From the NCBI RefSeq assembly GCF_007747795.1, contig NZ_CP036275.1, positions 7,184,001-7,248,000 of the forward strand: a stretch of 64,000 nt of DNA, read 5' to 3'. Shown piece after piece: positions 57,751 to 64,000 of the stretch. How positions within the stretch are numbered: position 1 is the first letter of the stretch; the number at the start of each line of letters is the position of its first letter. The translations under genes and the position numbers were made by a program. The DNA comes from Maioricimonas rarisocia. Lineage in GTDB: Bacteria > Planctomycetota > Planctomycetia > Planctomycetales > Planctomycetaceae. The notes below the pieces were generated by a model. The model had not been told where the DNA came from, made no database searches, and saw nothing but the letters and a program-made list of their open reading frames with translations.

Positions 57751-59025
57751 TTACTCGCGGAAGATCGCCTCACTGCTGACCAGGGCGTCCCGCTCGTCCC
57801 GCACCGCGATCAGGCAGACCGTCGCGTCGGCCGGGATCTCCGCTGCGATCGCTCCGTCCTTGCCAACCGTTGCGTCGACGCTCTGCCATTTCCGCTTCGA
57901 CAGGATTCCGTCGTCGGCGGTGTAATGCAGCTTCGCGGACCGGATCGGCAACGCGCTCTCGCAGGTGAGCGTCACCCGATTGCTTTCGACCTCGGGAGAA
58001 CTCAGCGTCGGCAACGGCGTCCCGTCCCGCAGGTGCTGGTCGAAGAACAGGCCGATCTCTTCCGGCACGAAACCCGCTTCATGACTGTGCCGCATGCCGA
58101 CCTCGATGCGCAGCTTCTTCTCCCCCGGCACCAGTTCGTAGCTGCGCATGTAGCTCTTGAGCGGGTAATGCACATCGTTGCTGCCATTAACGAACAGGAT
58201 CGGCACCGTGCAGTCGACCAGGTGTACTGACGGGTCGTAGCGTCGGATCCACTCGGCCCGCTGCTCATCCGGCAGCATTTCGATGAGCGGCCGCTGGACC
58301 GATTCGCCGTCGTACAGAAACCCGCAGCCATACACGGGAGCGGCCGCCTTGAAGCGCTCATGCCGCGAGGCGACGATGCAGGTCAGATACCCGCCCCAGC
58401 TGATGCCGGTGACGGCGGTCCGTTCGGCGTCGACTTCGTCAAAGCTGCGAACCAGCGAGTGAGCCCGGATGACGCTGGCGACGGCGTGGTACGGCCAGTC
58501 GTCTTCGAGGCTGCCGCCAACGCTGTCGAACTTCTCGCGGTGTCCCTGTTCCGGTCCGCCACGCTCCAGTCGCGAGCGGGGAATCTGCCGGGTCCTGCTG
58601 ATGACGATCAGCTCGCCGGTCTGGGGGTCGAATTCCGGTGCAGCCGACCGGCGTCCGGAGAGATCCATCGCAATCGCCGCATAGCCCCGTTTCGCCCATT
58701 GCCAGACCCATTGCGGAAACGCAGTCCCCCCGCCGCCGTGCACCAGTACGACCGCCGGCAGGTTGTGGTCCTTCGACGGATCGCCGCTGATCGTTCCGGG
58801 TGTTGCGTAGATGGCGTAGACATCGGTTGTCTGTCCCTTGTAAGGCTCGCCTTCGTAGAGCAGCGAACGGATCGGACTGGCATCGTCGAGCCACTTCATC
58901 GCGGGCGGCTTGTGGAGCGTTTCCATGTCCCACTGCGTAGCCGCGACGTTCTCGTCGGCAGCGAAGCCGGTCGGCGCAACGACAAGGAAGCTCAGCAGGA
59001 GCACAAAATGCGGCAGTCGTTTCAC
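57751..59025 (-). CDS. Secreted alpha/beta hydrolase, acetylxylan esterase-like
   Basis: This 424-residue protein has a signal peptide (LPHFVLLLSFLVVAPTGFA). The hydrolase domain has VVLVHGGGGTAFPQWVWQWAKRGYAA (oxyanion region) and nucleophile GISWGG. The aspartate is in VNGSNDVHYPLKS, with a histidine in MRHSHEAG. It fits acetylxylan esterase and dipeptidyl-peptidase-like hydrolases. The C-terminal region, about 110 residues, is a small beta domain (LPIRSAKLHYTADDG). Placed between GH99-like and DUF4380 genes in a carbohydrate locus, an esterase role is more likely than a peptidase role. Confidence 0.85.
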   Translation of the reverse strand: MKRLPHFVLLLSFLVVAPTGFAADENVAATQWDMETLHKPPAMKWLDDASPIRSLLYEGEPYKGQTTDVYAIYATPGTISGDPSKDHNLPAVVLVHGGGGTAFPQWVWQWAKRGYAAIAMDLSGRRSAAPEFDPQTGELIVISRTRQIPRSRLERGGPEQGHREKFDSVGGSLEDDWPYHAVASVIRAHSLVRSFDEVDAERTAVTGISWGGYLTCIVASRHERFKAAAPVYGCGFLYDGESVQRPLIEMLPDEQRAEWIRRYDPSVHLVDCTVPILFVNGSNDVHYPLKSYMRSYELVPGEKKLRIEVGMRHSHEAGFVPEEIGLFFDQHLRDGTPLPTLSSPEVESNRVTLTCESALPIRSAKLHYTADDGILSKRKWQSVDATVGKDGAIAAEIPADATVCLIAVRDERDALVSSEAIFRE

Positions 59026-59313
59026 GGCAGTCTCCCCGGAGGCGAAGTCGGCTGGTTGTGTGGTTCATCGATACCCGATTGAGCCGGGAGACGGAAGGGG
59101 GAGGGACGAGTCTCGAGAGATGCCACGCGACCGATGAGGCCCACATCAGCAGCGGCCCACCGGACGCAGCCGGCGGGCTTTCGCACTCAGGACGTGTGTT
59201 CACTCAAGACTCATCTCTCACCGCTCATCCCGCCGCCGCAATTGCATCGCCGCCGGCGCTGTGGACAATGTCCGGCAACGCGTCTCTCCTTCTCCCGGCA
59301 AGGATCTCTCCCA

Positions 59314-60330
59314 ATGCTGCACCGAACCTCCGTGGCATCGCTGCTCGTCGTTACGCTGACGTTTCTGCTTCCAGCGCCGGCCCGGTGCGAAGAGGAGGGA
59401 GCCCGCGTCATCAGTTACTACGGCTACGACGACTGCATCCTGCTGGAGAACAACCAGGCCCGCGTCGTCCTCTGCCCGGCTGCGGGGGGACGGGTGCTCG
59501 AGTATTCCACTGATGGAAAGAACGCTCTCTATCTGCCACCGGGCAACGAAGGCTGGACGTACGAGCCCGGCAAGCGCGGCGGCAACATGACGGCCGGACG
59601 GTTCGATGTCGGGCCGGAGCAGACGATTCCCCGGCATCCGCAGCTGTGGGCCGGCCGCTGGGACGGGGAAATCGTCGGCCCCCGTGCCGCCCGGCTGACC
59701 AGCGTGAAGGACGATGCGACCGGCATCCGGCTGATCCGTGAATTCGTCCTCGATGACAACTCCACGTTCCTGGCGTGTGCCCAGACGATCGAAAACGTCT
59801 CTGACGAAACCGTCGAGTACTGTCACTGGAGCCGGACGTTCGCGGTCGGCGGCGGCATCTGCGTCATCCCGCTCACCGAGCCGAGTCGCTTCCCCAACCA
59901 CTACGTGATGTACGAGTCTTCCTCGACGATGAACTTCCGGCCGGAAGATCCCAACATCCGCCGGCGGGACGGCTTTCTGGAGATCCTCGCGGCACCGAAG
60001 CATCCGAAGCTCGGCATGGACACGAAGGCGGGCTGGTTCGCCTACCTGATGCCGAACGACCTGATGTTCGTCAAGCGGTTCCCGGTTTATGAGGACCGCG
60101 TCTACAACGAGGTGGCGGCCCTGACGATGTCGATCTGGTATCCGGACCGGCCGATGTGCGAACTGGAACCGATCGGCCCGCGGGAGAAGCTGGAGCCGGG
60201 CGACTCGGCGACGTTTGTCGAATCGTGGGGGCTGTTGCCGCGCGCGTTCCCGAAGGAAGGGGACCAAGTCGATCTGCAGGCGGTCGCCGGCCAGGTGCAG
60301 CAGGCACTCAAGGAGGCGGACCGGGACTGA
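59314..60330 (+). CDS. Secreted DUF4380 protein, aldose epimerase-like fold
   Basis: This 338-residue protein has a signal peptide (SLLVVTLTFLLPAPARC). A galactose mutarotase-like beta-sandwich of DUF4380 type follows: DDCILLENNQARVVLCPAAGGRVLEYS, EFVLDDNSTFLACAQTIENVSDETVEYCHWSRTF and KAGWFAYLMPNDLMFVKRF. The domain appears in carbohydrate loci of planctomycetes and Bacteroidetes, but no activity is certain. AAGGA lies about 9 nt before the ATG at 59314. It is divergent from the esterase gene and ends the carbohydrate cluster. The repeats at 60376 and 60549 follow. Confidence 0.85.
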   Translation: MLHRTSVASLLVVTLTFLLPAPARCEEEGARVISYYGYDDCILLENNQARVVLCPAAGGRVLEYSTDGKNALYLPPGNEGWTYEPGKRGGNMTAGRFDVGPEQTIPRHPQLWAGRWDGEIVGPRAARLTSVKDDATGIRLIREFVLDDNSTFLACAQTIENVSDETVEYCHWSRTFAVGGGICVIPLTEPSRFPNHYVMYESSSTMNFRPEDPNIRRRDGFLEILAAPKHPKLGMDTKAGWFAYLMPNDLMFVKRFPVYEDRVYNEVAALTMSIWYPDRPMCELEPIGPREKLEPGDSATFVESWGLLPRAFPKEGDQVDLQAVAGQVQQALKEADRD

Positions 60331-60375
60331 AGCGGATCGGGGCGTGACCGGCGAGTGCGTGAGATCACATTCCGG

Positions 60376-60472
60376 GCAGACAGGAATGTCTGCCCCACTT
60401 TGCCGGTGGGTGCCATCTGATACAGGGCGTGTCATCCCGGCACTTACGTACCGGGCTCGCCTGCTTCCTGAC
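60376..60472. repeat. 97-bp direct repeat, copy 1
   Basis: This differs from the copy at 60549-60645 at only six of 97 positions. It starts GCAGACAGGAATGTCTGCCC and ends CGCCTGCTTCCTGAC. It includes the central phrase ATCCCGGCACTTACGTACCG that also appears inverted near 27800. Confidence 0.85.
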
Positions 60473-60548
60473 GCGTTGCCGCAGGGCCGGATTCATCCGG
60501 CCGGCATTCACCCGGCAATACCAGCACGAAGCGCCAGCGAGTGAATCG

Positions 60549-60645
60549 GCAGACAGGAATGTCTGCCCCACTTTTCCGGTGAGTGCCACCTGATGCAGGG
60601 CATGTCATCCCGGCACTTACGTACCGGGCTCGCCCGCTTCCTGAC
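60549..60645. repeat. 97-bp direct repeat, copy 2
   Basis: This is the second copy of the repeat at 60376, 173 bp downstream. Between the two copies lie the GGATTCATCCGGCCGG and CAGCACGAAGCGCCAGCGAG phrases, so the whole stretch 60376-60645 is repeat-derived. Confidence 0.85.
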
Positions 60646-60654
60646 TCCTACTTC

Positions 60655-61104
60655 CTACTTCCTGCCTCCGACCTCCTGATGCACGACGCCGCGGCGGTTG
60701 CCGGGCAGACGGGCCGTCACGGTCACCAGCTCCGGTTCGATCGTCTCCGGATCGAAGCGGTGGCCGCTCTTCTTCGCAAACCAGGTGAGCGGGACGACCA
60801 TTTCCCCGCCGACGTCAAGGCGTTGACGGGGCATATAGTAGAAGGCATCATTCAGAGCGATGCGGACCGAAGCGAGTTCGTCATCGCCTGCATTGGAGAT
60901 GCGGACCGCGGTTTCGCCGGCCTCATCTTCCGTCAGGCGGATCTCGACCGGCAGCGGATGGTCCGCGGCTCTGGTCGTCAGCAGAGTGAGCAGCGCCACG
61001 CTGACCGTCGGAACCGTGACGACGCCGACGAGGAGCAGCGTCAATCCCCGGCGTCCGAGCCGCAGCCCGGGAGCGCGCTCCTGAAATGTTTCGGCGTCCG
61101 GCAT
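60655..61104 (-). CDS. Single-pass membrane protein with beta domain
   Basis: This 149-residue protein has one membrane helix (GLTLLLVGVVTVPTVSVALLTLL) near residues 22-44. A short beta-rich outer domain follows with VEIRLTEDEAGETAVRISN, DELASVRIALNDAFYYMP and WFAKKSGHRFDPE. It may be a partner or accessory to a membrane sensor, since it is divergent from regB, but that is weak. An upstream ATG at 61146 would add 14 residues; I prefer 61104 with GAGAG near it. I do not recognise the family. Confidence 0.65.
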   Translation of the reverse strand: MPDAETFQERAPGLRLGRRGLTLLLVGVVTVPTVSVALLTLLTTRAADHPLPVEIRLTEDEAGETAVRISNAGDDELASVRIALNDAFYYMPRQRLDVGGEMVVPLTWFAKKSGHRFDPETIEPELVTVTARLPGNRRGVVHQEVGGRK

Positions 61105-61162
61105 CTCACTCTCGCTTCGCGATACAGTCCTGCTGTCATTGATCATAGAAGGCCGGAATTTG

Positions 61163-62563
61163 GTGTCGAGTCACAATCAGAACGCATCGTCGGTCCGTCT
61201 GTCTCCCGCGGTTGAGATCGACGAGCGGGCCGACATCACCGTTCGGGCCGTCATTTCTCTTCGCTGGGTCGCCGTCGCCGGCCAGCTCGCCACAATCCTC
61301 GTCGTCGACCTGTTCCTGCATGTCCTGCTGCCGATGCAGGCGCTGCTGCTGGTCCTGCTGGCGACCGCGGCACTCAACGCGGTTCTCTCGGGCGCCCGCC
61401 ACGCCTGGCCTCCCCGACGTCACGACGGACAGAACCGCTGGATGACCGTCATCGGCGCCACCATGCTGTTCGATCTGGTCGCTCTCACGTTGCTGCTGTA
61501 CTTCACCGGCGGGATGACCAATCCGTTCAGCCTGTTCTATCTCGTCAATCTCGTGCTTGCGGCCTTCGTGCTGCCGCGGCGCTGGGTCTGGGGACTGAAT
61601 GTCATTGCCATCGCGTGCGTCGGATTCCTCGTGATGCGGTACGAACCGTTGCTGCTGCTCGAAGCCGATCCCGAGCCCGGAGTTCCTCCGGGGGGAGGCT
61701 TCGACGTCCTGAGCACGGGATCACTGATCGCCTACGCCACCTGTGCCACAGTGATCGTCCTGTTCACAACGCGGGTCAGCAGCCAGCTGAGGCGGCAGGA
61801 ACGTCGCGTCCGCGAGCTGGCCGACCTGCGGGCCCGCAGCGAACGGCTCGAGTCGCTAGGGACGCTCGCGGCGGGGGCAGCGCACGAACTGGCCACGCCA
61901 CTCTCTACCATCGCGGTGATCACGCAGGAAGTGGAGCGGGAACTGAGCTCCGGAAAGCTCACCGACCAGACCATCAGCGACATTCAGACCGTCCGGTCCG
62001 AGCTGGACCGCTGCCGGGACATCCTCGACCGCATGTCGACCGATGCCGGACTCGCGATCGGGGAAACTCTGGTAAAGACGACGGTCGGCGAGCTGGTGGA
62101 AGAAGCGGTGGACGGAGCCGGAGACCCCCAGGCCATTCAGGTCACGTTCGCCGACGGGGCGGCCACCGTCCCGCTCGAAGCCCCACTGCACGGCCTGGCC
62201 CAGGCCGTGCGAGGCATCATAAAAAATGCCGTTGATGCGTCCGGACCTCAACCGCGCGTGGAATGCCGCGTGACTGCGTCGAATGACCGGTTCACCCTGC
62301 AGGTGCAGGACTCAGGGACCGGCATGGATGCGGAAACGCTCCGCCGCATCGGCGAACCCTTCTTCACCACAAAGGAACCGGGGAAGGGGACCGGTCTGGG
62401 CGTGTTCCTGGCCCGTAATATAATTGAGCGGCTCGGAGGAACGCTGGCCTTCTCCTCGACGCCGGGCGAGGGCACGTGCGTGACGATCCAGCTTCCGACG
62501 CGGCTGCCGGCACCGGGCCAGGCGGGCGCGAGTGATCTGGCGGGTCACGGTCAGCTGTTCTGA
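61163..62563 (+). CDS. regB: RegB/PrrB-type redox sensor histidine kinase
   Basis: This 466-residue membrane kinase has about six helices in residues 30-203. Between helices it keeps GGMTNPF (116-122), which fits GGxxNPF, the ubiquinone-site motif of RegB. The H-box is AGAAHELATPLSTI with phosphorylated H241. C284 in RCRDIL matches the redox-active cysteine of RegB. The ATPase domain has GIIKNAVDASG, DSGTGMDAE and GKGTGLGVFLARNIIERLGG. The GTG at 61163 with GAAGG upstream is the likely start. The regA gene follows at 62776. It should phosphorylate RegA according to redox state. Confidence 0.9.
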   Translation: MSSHNQNASSVRLSPAVEIDERADITVRAVISLRWVAVAGQLATILVVDLFLHVLLPMQALLLVLLATAALNAVLSGARHAWPPRRHDGQNRWMTVIGATMLFDLVALTLLLYFTGGMTNPFSLFYLVNLVLAAFVLPRRWVWGLNVIAIACVGFLVMRYEPLLLLEADPEPGVPPGGGFDVLSTGSLIAYATCATVIVLFTTRVSSQLRRQERRVRELADLRARSERLESLGTLAAGAAHELATPLSTIAVITQEVERELSSGKLTDQTISDIQTVRSELDRCRDILDRMSTDAGLAIGETLVKTTVGELVEEAVDGAGDPQAIQVTFADGAATVPLEAPLHGLAQAVRGIIKNAVDASGPQPRVECRVTASNDRFTLQVQDSGTGMDAETLRRIGEPFFTTKEPGKGTGLGVFLARNIIERLGGTLAFSSTPGEGTCVTIQLPTRLPAPGQAGASDLAGHGQLF

Positions 62564-62656
62564 GCGGATAATCCGGGTTGGCGCAAGAGCATTTCTGGAT
62601 TGCGGTCGCGGCTGCATCCGATGAACGCTTGGACCGAATTGTCCCGCCCACCATCC

Positions 62657-62679
62657 AGGTGCGACAGATTGTCGCACCT
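62657..62679. promoter_or_regulatory. Predicted RegA operator upstream of regA
   Basis: This is a perfect palindrome: 10 bp on each side (AGGTGCGACA and its complement) around the centre GAT. It contains GCGAC-AGATT-GTCGC, fitting the GCGNC-N5-GNCGC site of RegA/PrrA regulators. It lies about 97 bp before the regA start and just upstream of a TTGACC (-35) at 62687-62692. Confidence 0.6.
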
Positions 62680-62686
62680 TGCCGTG

Positions 62687-62715
62687 TTGACCCTTCACGC
62701 ATCGGTTGCAACACT
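62687..62715 (+). promoter_or_regulatory. Possible regA promoter
   Basis: TTGACC at 62687-62692 and, 17 bp on, a poor -10 AACACT at 62710-62715. The predicted operator lies directly upstream. The weak -10 makes it uncertain, although positive control by RegA could compensate. Confidence 0.3.
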
Positions 62716-62746
62716 CTGCCGCGTTGGCCGGATCGCCCCGCGACCC

Positions 62747-62754
62747 GGTGCGAC
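62747..62754 (+). promoter_or_regulatory. Third GGTGCGAC half-site
   Basis: The octamer GGTGCGAC, the left half of the predicted operators at 62657 and 63350, appears again here, 21 bp before the regA start codon. No matching right half follows, so it may be a weak or single site. Confidence 0.35.
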
Positions 62755-62775
62755 AAAACAGAACGAGACACCACG

Positions 62776-63309
62776 GTGGACGCCGAAACCTGCCTGATTG
62801 TCGACGACGACGAACTCCTCAGGACGCACCTGGGACGTGCCATCGAGGCGCGGGGATTTCGTGTCACGACGGCAGAGAGCGGCGAACAGGCACTGCAGCT
62901 TGTCGAAGAGGAATGCCCCGACCGGGCCATCATCGACCTGAGAATGCCGGGCATGGGTGGCCTGGAACTTCTCGAACGGCTGCGGGAGAAGTGCCCGACG
63001 ATTCGTGTGGTGGTGCTAACCGGCTTCGGCAGCATCGCCAACGCCGTGGCGGCCGTTCGGGCCGGTGCGGTGAATTACGTGACCAAGCCGGCACACGCAT
63101 CGGAAGTTCTCGCTGCGTTCACGGCCACTCCCGAAGTGGAAGTGAAAGAGGAGAGCGAGGACATCGAGGCCCCGTCACTGGCCGAGGCAGAATGGAACCA
63201 CATCCAGCGGGTTCTTGACGAGTGTGACGGTAATGTTTCGCGGGCCGCGAGACTGTTGGATATTCCCCGACGAACACTGCAGCGAAAGCTGAAGAAGCGG
63301 GCACCATGA
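62776..63309 (+). CDS. regA: RegA/PrrA-type response regulator
   Basis: This 177-residue regulator has a receiver domain with acidic pocket VDDDE (10-13) and phosphoacceptor D54 in IIDLRMPG. T82 lies in LTG and K104 in TKP. A Pro/Glu hinge leads to a Fis-type helix-turn-helix: EWNHIQRVLDECDGNVSRAA, then RLLDIPRRTLQRKLKKR. This C-terminus is very like RegA, PrrA and ActR. The start is a GTG at 62776, since the domain starts at once; the longer frame has an unlikely leader. It should bind the GCGAC-type sites noted here and upstream of actA. Confidence 0.92.
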   Translation: MDAETCLIVDDDELLRTHLGRAIEARGFRVTTAESGEQALQLVEEECPDRAIIDLRMPGMGGLELLERLREKCPTIRVVVLTGFGSIANAVAAVRAGAVNYVTKPAHASEVLAAFTATPEVEVKEESEDIEAPSLAEAEWNHIQRVLDECDGNVSRAARLLDIPRRTLQRKLKKRAP

Positions 63310-63317
63310 CCTACCTT

Positions 63318-63352
63318 GCGGGGCAATCCCGCGACACCGGGGCCTCCCGGTG
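63318..63352 (+). terminator. Two hairpins after regA
   Basis: The first hairpin has stem GCGGG (63318-63322) with CCCGC (63328-63332). The second has a perfect 7-bp stem CACCGGG/CCCGGTG (63335-63341 with 63346-63352). They begin 9 bp after the regA stop. There is no T-run. The second overlaps the left end of the predicted actA operator. Confidence 0.35.
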
Positions 63353-63396
63353 CGACGATTTGACGCAGCGACTTAAGAGCGGCTCCAACCTATACT
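63350..63396 (+). promoter_or_regulatory. Predicted RegA-controlled promoter of the actA operon
   Basis: GCGAC-GATTT-GACGC at 63352-63366 resembles the operator upstream of regA; 16 of 23 bases are the same over the full palindrome. It abuts a weak -35 GCGACT (63368-63373), and 17 bp later comes a good -10 TATACT (63391-63396). Transcription would start near 63403, with the operator centred near -44, as expected for an activator-dependent promoter. The leader before actA would be about 200 nt. Confidence 0.5.
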
Positions 63397-63601
63397 CCCT
63401 CAAAACCTGACGCAGATCGAGATGCGAACCGTCGCGGCCGCGTTCCCCGTGACAGCGGACTAACCCCGAACGACCGTCGTTCGCATCAGCCCCCACATCC
63501 GACTTTGACGATGACCGTCCGTCTGTGGGGGTGGGCCGATGCTTTGATCTGATCCGTTAAGACCTTATGGCGAATACGGTACGCGCTGACGAGTGCCTCC
63601 G

Positions 63602-64000
63602 ATGAGATTCAACTTTCCAACATGGGTAAACCGGTTCGTCCCGCTTCTGGGCGTGACGATCCTCGGTGGAGCGGCTTACCTCGGTGCCGTCGTCTTTGCT
63701 GCGACGGACCCCGAAACGCTCAACATCGGCCACAAGCCGAGCCAGCCGGTCCCTTTCAGTCACAAGACGCACGCCGGTCGACTCAAGATGGACTGCCGGT
63801 ACTGCCACAACACCGTCGACAAGGCGGCGTTTGCGGCGGTTCCCCCCACCTCGACCTGCTCGAACTGTCACACCGGTGCCGACGCAAATGGCTCGGTCTC
63901 GGTCAGTGCGATTCACAGTGACAGCCCGAACCTCGCCCGCATCCGCCAGAGTCAGGCGACGGGTGAGCCGGTCGACTGGCTGAAGGTCCACGACCTGCCG
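63602..64000 (+). CDS. actA: Alternative Complex III subunit ActA, multihaem cytochrome c (partial)
   Basis: The window ends inside this gene; 133 residues are visible. A membrane leader (RFVPLLGVTILGGAAYLGAVVFAA) is followed by VPFSHKTHAGRLKMDCRYCHNTVDKAA and later TSTCSNCHTG, giving haem motifs CRYCH (65-69) and CSNCH (86-90). The SHKTHAG…DCRYCH block is a clear hallmark of ActA, the pentahaem cytochrome of Alternative Complex III, a quinol oxidoreductase that replaces the bc1 complex in many planctomycetes. Further subunits (ActB to ActF) should follow beyond the window. It is directly downstream of the regB-regA pair. Confidence 0.9.
   Translation, partial: MRFNFPTWVNRFVPLLGVTILGGAAYLGAVVFAATDPETLNIGHKPSQPVPFSHKTHAGRLKMDCRYCHNTVDKAAFAAVPPTSTCSNCHTGADANGSVSVSAIHSDSPNLARIRQSQATGEPVDWLKVHDLP

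Noticed and set aside
60376-60645. CRISPR array
   Set aside because: There are only two 97-bp copies with a spacer itself made of repeats, and no cas genes, so it is not CRISPR.
62578-62775. N-terminal extension of RegA by 66 residues
   Set aside because: The added part contains the operator palindrome in the DNA and no protein motif; the receiver domain begins right at the GTG at 62776.

Overview
The window is chromosomal DNA from a planctomycete, most likely family Planctomycetaceae. I infer this from the gene content: a DUF1501 protein paired with a cytochrome-DUF1549-DUF1553 protein, several secreted sulfatases, a DUF1080 hydrolase, DUF3299 proteins and a jacalin-like membrane protein. 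High GC, long secreted proteins and alternating strands fit this. The species cannot be named from the sequence alone.

Layout. 1-4.5 kb: DUF1501 and DUF1549/DUF1553 pair. 4.7-6.7 kb: queC, a small unknown gene and an adenine/adenosine deaminase in one row. 6.7-10.6 kb: a lower-GC island with a MITE-like repeat, a small conserved ORF, and a DUF4209-type gene split by a 1277-bp IS3-family element. The insertion left a 4-bp target duplication, and removing it restores one reading frame. 10.6-17.8 kb: small membrane proteins, a RibD-like reductase, a secreted hydrolase, a glyoxalase-fold protein and long stretches of dispersed intergenic repeats. 17.8-22.6 kb: a sugar ABC importer (binding lipoprotein, permease, ATPase) followed by a secreted DUF1080 hydrolase. 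23-28 kb: a CPFC exported protein, two overlapping DUF3299-type genes, RidA and DUF3050. 28-36 kb: sulfatase, HAD phosphatase, PhnB-like and YCII-like proteins, the jacalin-like protein and TspO. 36.6-50.6 kb: a large exported unknown, a repeat-built coiled-coil protein, thioredoxin with a consensus promoter, an SGNH hydrolase, a TPR-like protein, an RluD-type pseudouridine synthase, an FAH-family protein, cysK, and an orphan HlyD-like adaptor with a squalene-cyclase-repeat protein. 51.5-60.3 kb: two sulfatases, a BNR-4 propeller protein, a GH99/GH71-like protein, an esterase and a DUF4380 protein, probably a degradation locus for a sulfated polysaccharide. 61-64 kb: a RegB/RegA-type redox two-component system, then the start of actA, the first gene of Alternative Complex III.

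The most interesting signal is at the right end. RegB keeps both redox features known for this family: the quinone-site motif GGxxNPF and a cysteine in RCRDIL. The octamer GGTGCGAC occurs three times in the non-coding DNA around regA and upstream of actA. Two copies form GCGAC-N5-GNCGC dyads, the site type reported for RegA/PrrA regulators. The actA copy abuts a weak -35 with a good -10. This suggests that a quinone-sensing kinase controls a quinol-oxidising complex next door. No tRNA, rRNA or CRISPR array was seen.
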